A stretch of 6,300 nt of DNA from an uncultured Rickettsiales bacterium (lineage in GTDB: Bacteria; Pseudomonadota; Alphaproteobacteria; Rickettsiales; UBA1997): positions 1 through 6,300 of the forward strand of contig CALXRO010000001.1 in assembly GCA_944390875.1 (NCBI GenBank). The letters run 5' to 3'. The position numbers and the translations under genes were made by a program. The notes under the pieces are model-generated. The model was not told the DNA's origin and did no database searches. It saw only the letters and a program-made list of their open reading frames with translations. Numbering within the stretch: the stretch's first letter is position 1; each line of letters starts with the position of its first letter. Shown piece after piece: positions 1 through 6,300 of the stretch.

Positions 1-1985
1 TATACATTATTATTTAATCTTTCTGTTATTGTATTAATTATTGGTTCAAGAACTATTGTTTTTATTTCATATACCAAATCTTTCTGTTCATCAGGCATAA
101 TATCTTGGAGTAATGATAATTTATCATCAGTGGAAATATTTTTATCTTTTAAGAAATTTAATATTGAATTAATTGTATTATCTTGACTATCATTTATATT
201 AATAATAATATCTATTATAGCAGAATACTTGTCATTAATCCCTAATTCATCTTCAATTTCTTCTTTAGTTAGACTATTTGAATCAAAATTAGTATCTTCA
301 TCTTCTGTTATATCCGGTTTAATCGTAACATCTTCTCCAATATTTACAAAGACAACACTTATAGCATCACTAGAATTATAAAAAAATACATTAAAAGACA
401 ATCCAGATATTGATATAATTTTATTATCATTAATTAGTATAAGCTTATTATCACTGATTAATTTTTTTAGATCAGTAGCACTAAATCCAGATATAATTTT
501 ATATTTCTTATTTGTTTTTATATTTTTTGAATGTAAGTTATCTATTTCTATTGATAATTTTTTATTTTCAGATATTTCTAATTTAGAATCTGCACCAACA
601 CCAACCAATCTACCTACTAAATCACTTCCATTTATAGCAAATAAAAATTTTGTATCTGATTGTATACTAATTTCATTTACTTCAATCATCGATGTTCCAA
701 TTCCTAATTCAAAACTTCCATTATGACCAATTTCATTTTTTAAAACAAAAACTGACTTAACATCATTTACTTTTTGATAAATATTATTGTCATTACTTAT
801 ATAAAAACTTCTAATATCGTGATGTAATTTAATTTTAGCTGTCTTATTAGAATTATTTACAAAATCTATACTAGGTTCTGATATATTATCATTTATCATT
901 AATACTCCAAAAACATTATCTGTTTTTTCTGTTGTTGTATTATTAGATAATCCAAAAGATGGATTTTCTCCATATAAGTTTATACTTATTTTGCCTTCGT
1001 TATATATGGAAATTGAATATTTGTCAATAAAACCACTTAATTCAAATGTGGGGGTTATTTCATTATTTTGTATATTTATATTTTTACCACTAAATTTTAT
1101 TGTGCCTTCCTTACTATTATAAAACATATATGAATATTTATCGCTACTAATTATATTATTGTTTATACTTATTTTACCTGTAATTTGAGATCCTAAAGTC
1201 ATTGTTCCTGATTGATTATAAAATAAAGAAGAAGACATATTATTATCAGAATTAACATTATTGTTGAAGACAAATATATCTCTTGAATTTAATTCTATAG
1301 ATCCTCCACTATTGAAAAATAAAGAATTATCTTTACCTTTTCCGATTTTGTTGTAAATAATGCTTAATGTTTTTGTTTCTGAAGAACCAATTGTAATTGA
1401 GTTAAGTAAATTATAATATAAATTATTATCCATTCCATTGTAAGTGACCGTATTGGCAATAAATATTATATTTCCAAAATTTATATCTATTATTCCATGA
1501 TTTCTAATTAATATGTTTGACTTTTCTAAATTTATCCCAGCCATGATAAAAGTAGAGTTAGTTTTAGTAAAATATATTTTAAATTCTGATGAAAAATTCG
1601 TATTCGATATATATGTATCTTTACCAGTAAACAACAAACCATTTTCACCAATTTTATTTACGTCTGTATTTTCTGATATTTGAAAATTCTTTGAATACAT
1701 AAAATAATTGTAATCTAAACTTCCTCCTGTTGTATTTCCGAAAATTGATTGTATTAATTCTGTATCTAAACTAATTTGATTTCCTTCATAATCTACTATA
1801 TCTTGTTCTGTGCCGTTTTTATATGTTATTTTTTCCTTATTAACATTTAACGTCCCCCCACCATCACTATTTTTTATAATATAAGAATCAAAAATATTAC
1901 TAGAGTATGAAATATTAGAATATAATAATATTGATAATATTAATAAAAAAATCTTATTTGTAAAAATTTTTCCTTCGTCTTTCAT
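1..1985 (-). CDS. Autotransporter-like repetitive surface protein, C-terminus beyond the window
   Basis: The frame is open from ATG at 1985 to the left edge, 661 codons with no stop, which is far beyond chance at this base composition. Residues 1-28 form a signal peptide: a short charged start (MKDEGKIFTNK), a hydrophobic core and a likely cut after SYS (about residue 28). Residues 24-95 match the gene at 3551-6300. Residues about 160-310 carry a degenerate Asn/Ile/Ser repeat (GS-x-x-T-x-x-L-S-I alternating with GKNINIQNNEI) expected to form a beta-helix passenger. Residues about 459-547 (LVGVGADSKL, then YKIISG, then SGLSFNVFF) resemble the end of autotransporter passengers. An acidic linker follows (about 552-579), then a predicted helical stretch with LLQDIMPDEQ and NTITERLNNN, as seen just before type V beta-barrels. 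A barrel would lie outside the window, so the class is inferred. An in-frame TGA about 24 bases upstream supports the ATG. No clear Shine-Dalgarno sequence precedes it. The family name is unknown to me. Confidence 0.8.
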   Translation of the reverse strand, partial: MKDEGKIFTNKIFLLILSILLYSNISYSSNIFDSYIIKNSDGGGTLNVNKEKITYKNGTEQDIVDYEGNQISLDTELIQSIFGNTTGGSLDYNYFMYSKNFQISENTDVNKIGENGLLFTGKDTYISNTNFSSEFKIYFTKTNSTFIMAGINLEKSNILIRNHGIIDINFGNIIFIANTVTYNGMDNNLYYNLLNSITIGSSETKTLSIIYNKIGKGKDNSLFFNSGGSIELNSRDIFVFNNNVNSDNNMSSSLFYNQSGTMTLGSQITGKISINNNIISSDKYSYMFYNSKEGTIKFSGKNINIQNNEITPTFELSGFIDKYSISIYNEGKISINLYGENPSFGLSNNTTTEKTDNVFGVLMINDNISEPSIDFVNNSNKTAKIKLHHDIRSFYISNDNNIYQKVNDVKSVFVLKNEIGHNGSFELGIGTSMIEVNEISIQSDTKFLFAINGSDLVGRLVGVGADSKLEISENKKLSIEIDNLHSKNIKTNKKYKIISGFSATDLKKLISDNKLILINDNKIISISGLSFNVFFYNSSDAISVVFVNIGEDVTIKPDITEDEDTNFDSNSLTKEEIEDELGINDKYSAIIDIIININDSQDNTINSILNFLKDKNISTDDKLSLLQDIMPDEQKDLVYEIKTIVLEPIINTITERLNNNV
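1056..1397 (-). repeat. Two-unit passenger repeat of the left autotransporter-like gene
   Basis: Reading on the minus strand, this part of the passenger alternates two segment types. Type A is ITIGSSETKTLSIIYNKI and later MTLGSQITGKISINNNII. Type B is IELNSRDIFVFNNNV and later IKFSGKNINIQNNEI. The segments are separated by short linkers containing SLFFN, SLFYN or YMFYN. This gives about two A-B units. The same alternation, with more units, is seen in the gene at 3551-6300. The period fits stacked beta-helix coils, which is inference. Confidence 0.6.
1701..1916 (-). repeat. Inverted paralogous block, left copy (pairs with 3623-3832)
   Basis: This encodes NISYSSNIF at the end of the signal peptide through KITYKNGTEQDIVDYEGNQ to DYNYF. 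It aligns with 3623-3832 on the opposite strand. From GAAAAAATAAC (minus strand, starting at 1835) to 1701, about 125 of 135 aligned bases are identical, apart from a 6-base insertion in the right copy. One stretch of 63 bases has a single mismatch. Similarity at synonymous positions is much higher here than on either side, so the block looks recently duplicated or gene-converted. Confidence 0.85.
1854..1859 (-). repeat. G6 homopolymer just after the signal peptide
   Basis: On the minus strand the codons read GAT GGT GGG GGG ACG, so Gly-Gly-Gly is encoded by a run of six G preceded by GGT. The tract is at about residues 42-44. It is absent from the otherwise matching segment of the right paralogue. 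A G6 run stands out in such AT-rich DNA. In its present length the frame is intact. Slippage here would frameshift the gene early; whether it does so is not shown by the sequence. Confidence 0.6.
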
Positions 1986-2008
1986 AGTGTTTTTTAAAAT
2001 TTTTACTC

Positions 2009-2036
2009 ATTGTAAATAATTTTTTTAAAAGTTCAA
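2009..2036 (-). promoter_or_regulatory. Putative sigma-70-type promoter of the left autotransporter-like gene
   Basis: On the minus strand, TTGAAC (2031-2036) is followed after 16 bases by TACAAT (2009-2014), which has five of six matches to TATAAT. Transcription would start near 2002, leaving a leader of only about 16 bases before the ATG at 1985, with no recognisable Shine-Dalgarno sequence. AT-rich DNA gives many chance matches, so this is a prediction. Confidence 0.45.
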
Positions 2037-2084
2037 GATAACTCTAAAAAATTTAAGTAATTATTATATTTATCTTCAAAACTA

Positions 2085-2100
2085 TTTCTTATAAAAGAAA
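2085..2100. repeat. Small inverted repeat between the divergent promoters
   Basis: TTTCTT and AAGAAA form perfect 6-base arms around ATAA. It lies immediately upstream of the serS -35 box and about 50 bases from the -35 box of the left gene. It could be a regulator site or chance in AT-rich DNA; there is no further evidence. Confidence 0.25.
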
Positions 2101-2102
2101 CA

Positions 2103-2130
2103 TTGAAAAATAACAAAAATCATATATAAT
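2103..2130 (+). promoter_or_regulatory. Putative sigma-70-type promoter of serS
   Basis: TTGAAA (2103-2108) is followed after 16 bases by a perfect TATAAT (2125-2130). The expected start near 2137 leaves a leader of about 24 bases before the ATG at 2161. The only AGGA (2133-2136) lies between the -10 box and the start point, too far from the ATG to act as a Shine-Dalgarno sequence, so translation probably starts from a short AT-rich leader without one. The leader is far too short to hold a T-box riboswitch. Confidence 0.6.
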
Positions 2131-2160
2131 GCAGGAAAATTATTAATTAAAATCAAAAAT

Positions 2161-3444
2161 ATGTTAAATATAAAATGGATAAGTGAGAATCCAGACAAAT
2201 TTAATGAAGCTATGAAAAAGAGAAATATAAATCTCAATTTTGATTACATAGAAAAATTAAACATAAACAAAAAAGAGCAAATAACAAAGTTACAAAATTT
2301 ACAATCGAAAAGAAATACATTATCAAAAGAAATAGGTATTCTTAAATCAAAAAATGAAGATACTGATAGTCTTATACAACAAGTAAATTCAATAAATAAT
2401 GATATTTCCAATCTACAAAAAAATATCGAAACCGAGAAGGATAGCGAGTTATATAAAATATTAGTTTCAACTCCAAATATATTACAAGATTCTGTACCTT
2501 ATGGTATTGACGATAATGATAATATAGTTATTGAGACTTATAGTGAACCAACAAAATTTGATTTTGAACCAAAGGCTCATTATGAGCTTGGTGAAAATTT
2601 AAATCTGATGGATTTTGAACAATCAAGTAAAATTTGTGGAGGTAGATCAACAGCACTTTTTGATGGTTTAGCTAAATTAGAGAGGGCATTATCAAATTTT
2701 TTCCTAGATTTTTTAGAAAAATATGGGTATAGAGAGACCTCTATTCCTTTTTTAGTTAGGGAAGAAGCAATGTTTGGCACTGGTAATTTACCAAAATTTG
2801 CAGAAGATTCTTATCATACAATTGAAAATATGTGGTTAATTCCAACAAGTGAAGTAACAATGACAAATTGGGTTTCAAACAGAATTATTGATGAAAAATA
2901 TTTGCCATTAAGATTAACTGCTTATACACCATGTTGGCGTAGTGAAGCAGGATCTGCAGGTAAAGATACAAGAGGAATGCTTAGACAACATCAATTTAAA
3001 AAGGTTGAAATGGTTTCAATAACAACTCCAGAAAAATCAAATGAGGAACATGAAAGAATGAACAATATAGAAAGTGAAATGCTTAAAAGTTTAGGTTTGC
3101 CTTATAGAGTATTATTATTGTGTAGTGGCGATACCGGTTTTAGTTCATCAAAGACGTATGATCATGAAGTATGGCTGCCAGCACAAAACAAATATAGAGA
3201 AATAACAAGTTGTTCAAATTGTACAGATTTTCAAGCTAGAAGAATGAATGCTAGATTTAGAAATAAAGATGGTAAAATTGAATATCTACATACATTAAAT
3301 GGATCTGCTTTGGCTGTTGGTAGAACTATAATAGCAATAATGGAAAATTATCAACTAAAGGATGGTAGTATAAAAGTACCTGAAGTTCTTGTTCCTTATA
3401 TGAATGGTGTCGAGATTTTGAGTAAAAGTGAAATGTTTATATAA
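2161..3444 (+). CDS. serS: Seryl-tRNA synthetase
   Basis: This cytoplasmic class II enzyme charges tRNA-Ser with serine in two steps: ATP-dependent seryl-adenylate formation, then transfer to the tRNA. It also serves selenocysteine tRNA where present. The protein has 427 residues, the usual bacterial length. Residues about 1-105 form the N-terminal domain with the Lys/Gln/Asn-rich antiparallel coiled-coil arm (about 30-100) that grips the long variable arm of tRNA-Ser. The catalytic core follows. Motif 1 is at about 174-206 with Pro196. The serine-binding T-S-E triad is at 229-231. Motif 2 runs through PCWRSEAGSAGKDTRG to RQHQF (257-279), with Arg260, Glu262 and Arg271. Motif 3 contains LNGSALAVGRT with Arg388. 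PCWRSE has Trp where PCFRSE is common. The ATG starts MLNIKWI, a typical SerRS beginning; an in-frame TAA lies 18 bases upstream (2143-2145). The gene appears monocistronic, flanked by two outward-reading surface-protein genes. The sequence type looks alphaproteobacterial. Confidence 0.98.
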   Translation: MLNIKWISENPDKFNEAMKKRNINLNFDYIEKLNINKKEQITKLQNLQSKRNTLSKEIGILKSKNEDTDSLIQQVNSINNDISNLQKNIETEKDSELYKILVSTPNILQDSVPYGIDDNDNIVIETYSEPTKFDFEPKAHYELGENLNLMDFEQSSKICGGRSTALFDGLAKLERALSNFFLDFLEKYGYRETSIPFLVREEAMFGTGNLPKFAEDSYHTIENMWLIPTSEVTMTNWVSNRIIDEKYLPLRLTAYTPCWRSEAGSAGKDTRGMLRQHQFKKVEMVSITTPEKSNEEHERMNNIESEMLKSLGLPYRVLLLCSGDTGFSSSKTYDHEVWLPAQNKYREITSCSNCTDFQARRMNARFRNKDGKIEYLHTLNGSALAVGRTIIAIMENYQLKDGSIKVPEVLVPYMNGVEILSKSEMFI

Positions 3445-3489
3445 TTATAATAAATCATAAGTATATCATAATATAAGCTTACAAAAGTG

Positions 3490-3539
3490 TTAAAATTTGA
3501 CTTTCTAGAAAAAAAATCTACACTAAAGTCAAATCTTAA
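3490..3539. repeat. 15-bp imperfect inverted repeat upstream of the right autotransporter-like gene
   Basis: The left arm TTAAAATTTGACTTT (3490-3504) and right arm AAAGTCAAATCTTAA (3525-3539) pair at 14 of 15 positions. The 20-base loop contains a further TAGA/TCTA pair (3506-3509 with 3517-3520) around a run of A. No T-run follows on either strand, so it is a poor intrinsic terminator for serS. The left arm contains the predicted -35 box, the right arm starts right after the -10 box, and its last two bases begin the ribosome binding site. An operator or an RNA structure next to the ribosome binding site is possible. Confidence 0.6.
3497..3524 (+). promoter_or_regulatory. Putative promoter of the right autotransporter-like gene
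   Basis: TTGACT (3497-3502, five of six matches) is followed after 16 bases by TACACT (3519-3524, four of six matches). The 16-base spacing and TAC-type -10 box resemble the promoter predicted for the left paralogue. Transcription would start near 3531, inside the right arm of the inverted repeat and about 20 bases before the preferred start codon. Confidence 0.4.
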
Positions 3540-3553
3540 GGAAGATGACTGTG
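3538..3553 (+). promoter_or_regulatory. Ribosome binding site that favours the GTG start at 3551
   Basis: AAGGAAG at 3538-3544 abuts the ATG at 3545, which leaves no room for initiation there. The in-frame GTG at 3551 is 8 bases after AGGA, an ideal distance. Starting at GTG gives MEKIKKERFYVD and a pre-peptide of about 29 residues up to YS, close to the 28 residues in the left paralogue. Confidence 0.6.
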
Positions 3554-3730
3554 GAAAAAATAAAAAAAGAAAGATTTTATGTTGACATAATCATTATTTT
3601 AGTAATTTTACTGCCACTTAGCAATATATCTTATTCTAATAACATTTTTGGTTCTTATATTCTAGAAAAGGGAATATTAAATATTAATATAGAAAAAATA
3701 ACCTATAAAAACGGCACAGAACAAGAATAA
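3551..3730 (+). CDS. Short N-terminal remnant: signal peptide plus about 30 residues
   Basis: This is the part of the interrupted gene that would be translated: 59 residues from the GTG (61 from the ATG at 3545), ending NGTEQE. It consists of a signal peptide and the first part of the mature N-terminus shared with the left paralogue. It has a good ribosome binding site, so it may still be made as a short secreted or degraded peptide. I see no independent function and regard it as part of the broken gene. Confidence 0.5.
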   Translation: MEKIKKERFYVDIIIILVILLPLSNISYSNNIFGSYILEKGILNINIEKITYKNGTEQE

Positions 3731-3832
3731 GATATAGTAGATTATGAAGAAAATCAAATTAGTTTAGATACAGAATTAATACAATCAATTTTCGAAAATA
3801 CAACGGGTGGAAACTTAAATTATGATTATTTT
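3623..3832 (+). repeat. Inverted paralogous block, right copy (pairs with 1701-1916)
   Basis: It encodes NISYSNNIF through KITYKNGTEQ, then the inserted Glu-stop, then DIVDYEENQ to DYDYF. Between 3692 and 3832, about 125 of 135 aligned bases match the left copy in inverted orientation, excluding the 6-base insertion. The left copy has four or five extra codons (NSDGGG region) before the high-identity part. The two copies enclose serS and both 5' regions. Confidence 0.85.
3719..3730 (+). repeat. Imperfect 6-bp tandem duplication that creates the stop
   Basis: GAACAA (3719-3724, Glu-Gln) is followed directly by GAATAA (3725-3730, Glu-stop). The left paralogue has only one GAACAA before GATATAGTAGAT. 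The simplest history is a 6-base tandem duplication that kept the frame, followed by CAA to TAA. Loss of one copy by slippage could restore the gene. Confidence 0.7.
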
Positions 3833-4152
3833 ATTAAAGATACAAATATTGATCTATTATCAGACACAATAATCAATGATATAAGAGGTATTTTATTTAC
3901 AGGAACAGATACTGGAATAAAAATACAAACCAATAAGACTTTAAATATATCAAATAATCAAGATGATTCATTTTTTGGCGCTATTGGAGTTAATTCTGAA
4001 AATAGTAGCGTTTTGTTTAGAAATACTGGAATTATAAATATAGATACTAAAAAAATACTATTAATTGGTAATTCTATTAATAATATAAATAGTTTTCAAA
4101 ATTCCTTAATAAGTAATAAATTTGATGTAAGTAATACCATGTTCCAAATGAA

Positions 4153-5960
4153 TTTAGGTTTAGAAAACACACAAGAACTAGTTGTTATCAATAATACAAT
4201 TAATGGTTTTACGAGTTATCTATTATTTTATAGATTTTGTTATGATTATCCAAAAGAAAACAACTCTACTACTACACTGAAAGCAAAGTTTATAGAAATA
4301 TCAAAAAATTCAATTACGGCCAACAACAATATCGGTGAAATGCGTGAAGATGCTTTTAGAAAAACAGCCAGTTTAGTATCAAGCAGAAATATCAAAAAAA
4401 CTGAAATTGGAACAAATAGTACAGAAATATTAAAATTTAGTTATAATATTATCAATTCCAAAGGTTTAGTTTACTTAATTGAGTATAATAATGCCTTGGT
4501 TCGTAATAGGAAAGTTATGCATGAAGTTGATTTTCTTTCCAAGAAAATAGAAATAATAAACAATTCATTAAATTCTGGATTTAAAAACTCAATTTTATTT
4601 TATAATAATTATAGTAAGACAACTATTGGATTTAATAATACTGATGAATTAAACTTTAGTAGTAATACAGTTTATGGTTACTATAAAAACTCATTGATAC
4701 AAAATGTTTATAATGGAAAATTTACTACAAAAGGAAAAATCCTAAATATAACAAATAATGTTTTAAGATCTGAAGTTGTTGTTGGAGTTACTTATTTACT
4801 ATATAATTCTTCAATATTAAATATTGAAAATAACGAGATAAACATAACAAATAATGAGGCAATATCATATAAACAACAAACTGACACTTATTATGTAAAA
4901 AATAAAACCAATTTAAGTAATATTTTATACAATTCTGAAGAAATGAACATAGGTACTGATGATTCTATTATTGTTAATATCAATTATAATTCTATATTAA
5001 GTGATATAACAACAGGAAGTTATAATATTGTAACTGGCCATAGTAATGGCTCAACAACAAAAACAGTGCCAGAAAATATATATAAAAATAAAAAAGCTTT
5101 TCTAATACGTAATTTAGGTATTTTACAAATAAAAAGTAAAAGGATAAATATAAATGAAAATGAAATAAAAGTGACTTATGAAGGTGATTCATATATACAT
5201 GACAAAGATAGACCATATGAAGGGCGCCCAATTATTTCTTTATTTATGAATGAAGGACATTATCGTAAACAAGAAAATATTGAAAATTCAAAATATCCAA
5301 AAACAAAAACAACTTCATCTATATTAAAAATTGGAACAGATAATACTGAATTACTTAGTATTAGTAATAACGCAATTATATCAAACAGTTTTAGAAACAC
5401 ACTATTAAACAATAATTTTTATAAAGGTAACACTACAGAGATAATTGGAAAAAATATATATATTGATTCTAACATAATCAATAATAGTGATATAGATCAA
5501 GGAGAATATATTCCAAAAGGAATATCTTCGTTAATACTAAGTAATCGTAGTGCTATTGTTAACATAGGCTCTGAAAATACAGAAATACTTAGTATTAGCA
5601 AGAATATACTTGATACAAGAACACAAAGCTATTTTATATGTAATTTTGAAGGTAGTCAGTTTAATTTAAAAGGTAAAGTTATAAATATAACAAATAATTC
5701 TATTGATAATTCAAAATCTCCAGGTGAATTTCAACACAATTATATGTTTTTTAATTATGATGGAATTATTAATTTAGGCACTAATAATACAGAATCTATA
5801 AATATTACAGAAAATTCTTTGGACACAAATAATTATCAACCAATTTTATTTTTAAATTTAAGGAAAAATTCTATTATAGATTTTAAAGCTAATCAAATAA
5901 TTATAAAAAATAATAATTTAAATACTACAAGATATTATTCGGATTATTATGCGATAATTA
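4153..5960 (+). repeat. Expanded two-part passenger repeat, about seven units
   Basis: Two degenerate segment types alternate. Type A is [IL]G-[ST]-x-N-T-E-x-[IL]-x-[IF]-x-x-N, for example near 4406 (IGTNSTEILKFS), 4625, 4949, 5330 (IGTDNTELLSISNN), 5564 (IGSENTEILSISKN) and 5774 (LGTNNTESINITEN). Type B is K-[GS]-K-x-I-x-I-x-N-N, for example near 4280, 4535, 4728 (KGKILNITNN), 5132 (KSKRININEN), 5444, 5669 (KGKVINITNN) and 5888. In the last 600 bases A and B alternate about every 110 bases, giving units of about 70-78 residues. Units before 5330 are longer and less regular. A beta-helix fold is likely but inferred. Confidence 0.65.
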
Positions 5961-6300
5961 GAAATTTAGGAACTATGAATTTTAATTTATATGGTGATAA
6001 TCCACTTTTTGAATTATCAAGCAACAAAATTAATTCAGAAAATATGATATATGGTATCAGATTAAATGGGGAAAATGGTAAATTAAACTTTATAAATCAT
6101 TCAAATTCAAAAGCTAGGGTTATATTAGATAGTAGTATTGTGGGTTATGGAAATAATAATATCTTTTTTAAAAATGAAGGTGACAGCAAGGGCAATTTTG
6201 AAATTTATTTAAACCAATCATGGTTTGAAGATATTACAATTAACTCAGAATCAAACACGACATTTATAATAGCAATAAATGGAGGAAATTTAATAAATGG

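Larger units (their letters stand above)
3551..6300 (+). pseudogene. Autotransporter-like repetitive surface protein, interrupted by an in-frame TAA, C-terminus beyond the window
   Basis: This is the inverted paralogue of the gene at 1-1985. It starts with a signal peptide (hydrophobic core IIIILVILLPL, likely cut near NISYS) and the shared NGTEQ segment. TAA at 3728-3730 then ends the frame after 59 codons. The same frame continues without another stop from 3731 to the window end, 856 codons, and resumes at once with DIVDYE, matching the left gene. The body is an Asn/Ile/Ser-rich passenger with alternating repeats. Homology to the left gene returns near the end: LYGDNPLFELSSN (from 5987) matches its LYGENPSFGLSNN, and TTFIIAINGGNL matches TKFLFAINGSDL. 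A beta-barrel would lie beyond the window. The first in-frame ATG after the stop is at 4139, without a signal peptide, so restart there should not give an exported protein. One lesion in such a long open frame suggests recent inactivation, an on/off state, stop readthrough or a sequencing error. Confidence 0.75.

Noticed and set aside
2137..2160. T-box riboswitch ahead of serS
   Set aside because: The predicted leader is about 24 bases and contains neither the T-box core sequence nor a terminator. The likely lineage also does not normally use T-boxes.
2580..2780. 66-codon open frame on the minus strand inside serS
   Set aside because: It lies entirely antisense to the catalytic core of a clearly conserved enzyme, with no family features or ribosome binding site of its own.
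3490..3539. Rho-independent terminator of serS
   Set aside because: The stem is AT-rich and no T-run follows it on either strand, so it does not meet the intrinsic terminator pattern. A terminator role is not excluded but is not supported.
3728..3730. TAA read as an amino acid (recoded genetic code)
   Set aside because: serS ends normally at TAA, and no other in-frame TAA occurs in either surface-protein frame. The left paralogue lacks the codon altogether. A local nonsense mutation is simpler.
1701..3832. Composite transposon with serS as cargo, with the inverted blocks as terminal repeats
   Set aside because: The blocks are internal coding parts of two long genes that continue outward. 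There is no transposase, terminal signature or target duplication.
4992..5231. 79-codon open frame on the minus strand, rich in Leu, Tyr and Phe
   Set aside because: It is antisense to the long Asn/Ile-rich repeat frame. The hydrophobic composition is what the complement of AAT/ATA/AAA-rich codons gives, so it is not evidence of a membrane protein.
4153..5960. CRISPR or DNA satellite array
   Set aside because: The repetition is visible at protein level and is degenerate at base level, with variable spacing and a continuous reading frame.

Overview
The window is very AT-rich and holds three genes. A complete seryl-tRNA synthetase gene (serS, plus strand, 2161-3444) lies between two large paralogous genes that run outward from it. 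Both paralogues continue past the window edges and encode Asn/Ile/Ser-rich, repetitive exported proteins of the autotransporter type. No tRNA, rRNA, CRISPR array or transposase gene is visible. The SerRS begins MLNIKWI and has a motif 2 reading TPCWRSEAGSAGKDTRG, which I associate with alphaproteobacterial, especially Rickettsiales-like, enzymes. With the low GC and the autotransporter-like neighbours, this suggests a Gram-negative, AT-rich, probably host-associated alphaproteobacterium. The placement rests on remembered family patterns, not on a search.

Layout. Positions 1-1985 (minus strand) encode at least 661 residues of an autotransporter-like protein: signal peptide, repetitive passenger, an acidic linker, and what looks like the helical segment before the beta-barrel. 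The barrel itself would lie beyond the left edge. Positions 1986-2160 are a divergent promoter region with a TACAAT promoter for the left gene and a TTGAAA/TATAAT promoter for serS. After serS, a 100-base gap holds a 15-bp imperfect inverted repeat wrapped around a promoter, followed by a strong ribosome binding site. From 3551 to the right edge (plus strand) runs the second autotransporter-like gene. Its frame is interrupted once, by TAA at 3728-3730, and is then open for 856 codons to the window end.

Main observations. The right gene is the paralogue of the left one, inverted. The stop that breaks it sits in a 6-base insertion, GAATAA directly after GAACAA, best explained as a GAACAA duplication (Glu-Gln) followed by CAA to TAA. 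The two genes share a block of about 135 aligned bases just after the signal peptide that is about 93% identical, although the flanking sequence has diverged strongly; this points to gene conversion or recombination. Because the blocks are inverted around serS, recombination between them could flip serS and exchange promoters, signal peptides and the premature stop. The passengers differ mainly in the number of a two-part repeat, about two units on the left and about seven on the right. The left gene also carries a G6 tract just after its signal peptide. Together these features resemble a variable surface-antigen pair around a housekeeping gene. That interpretation is inference.
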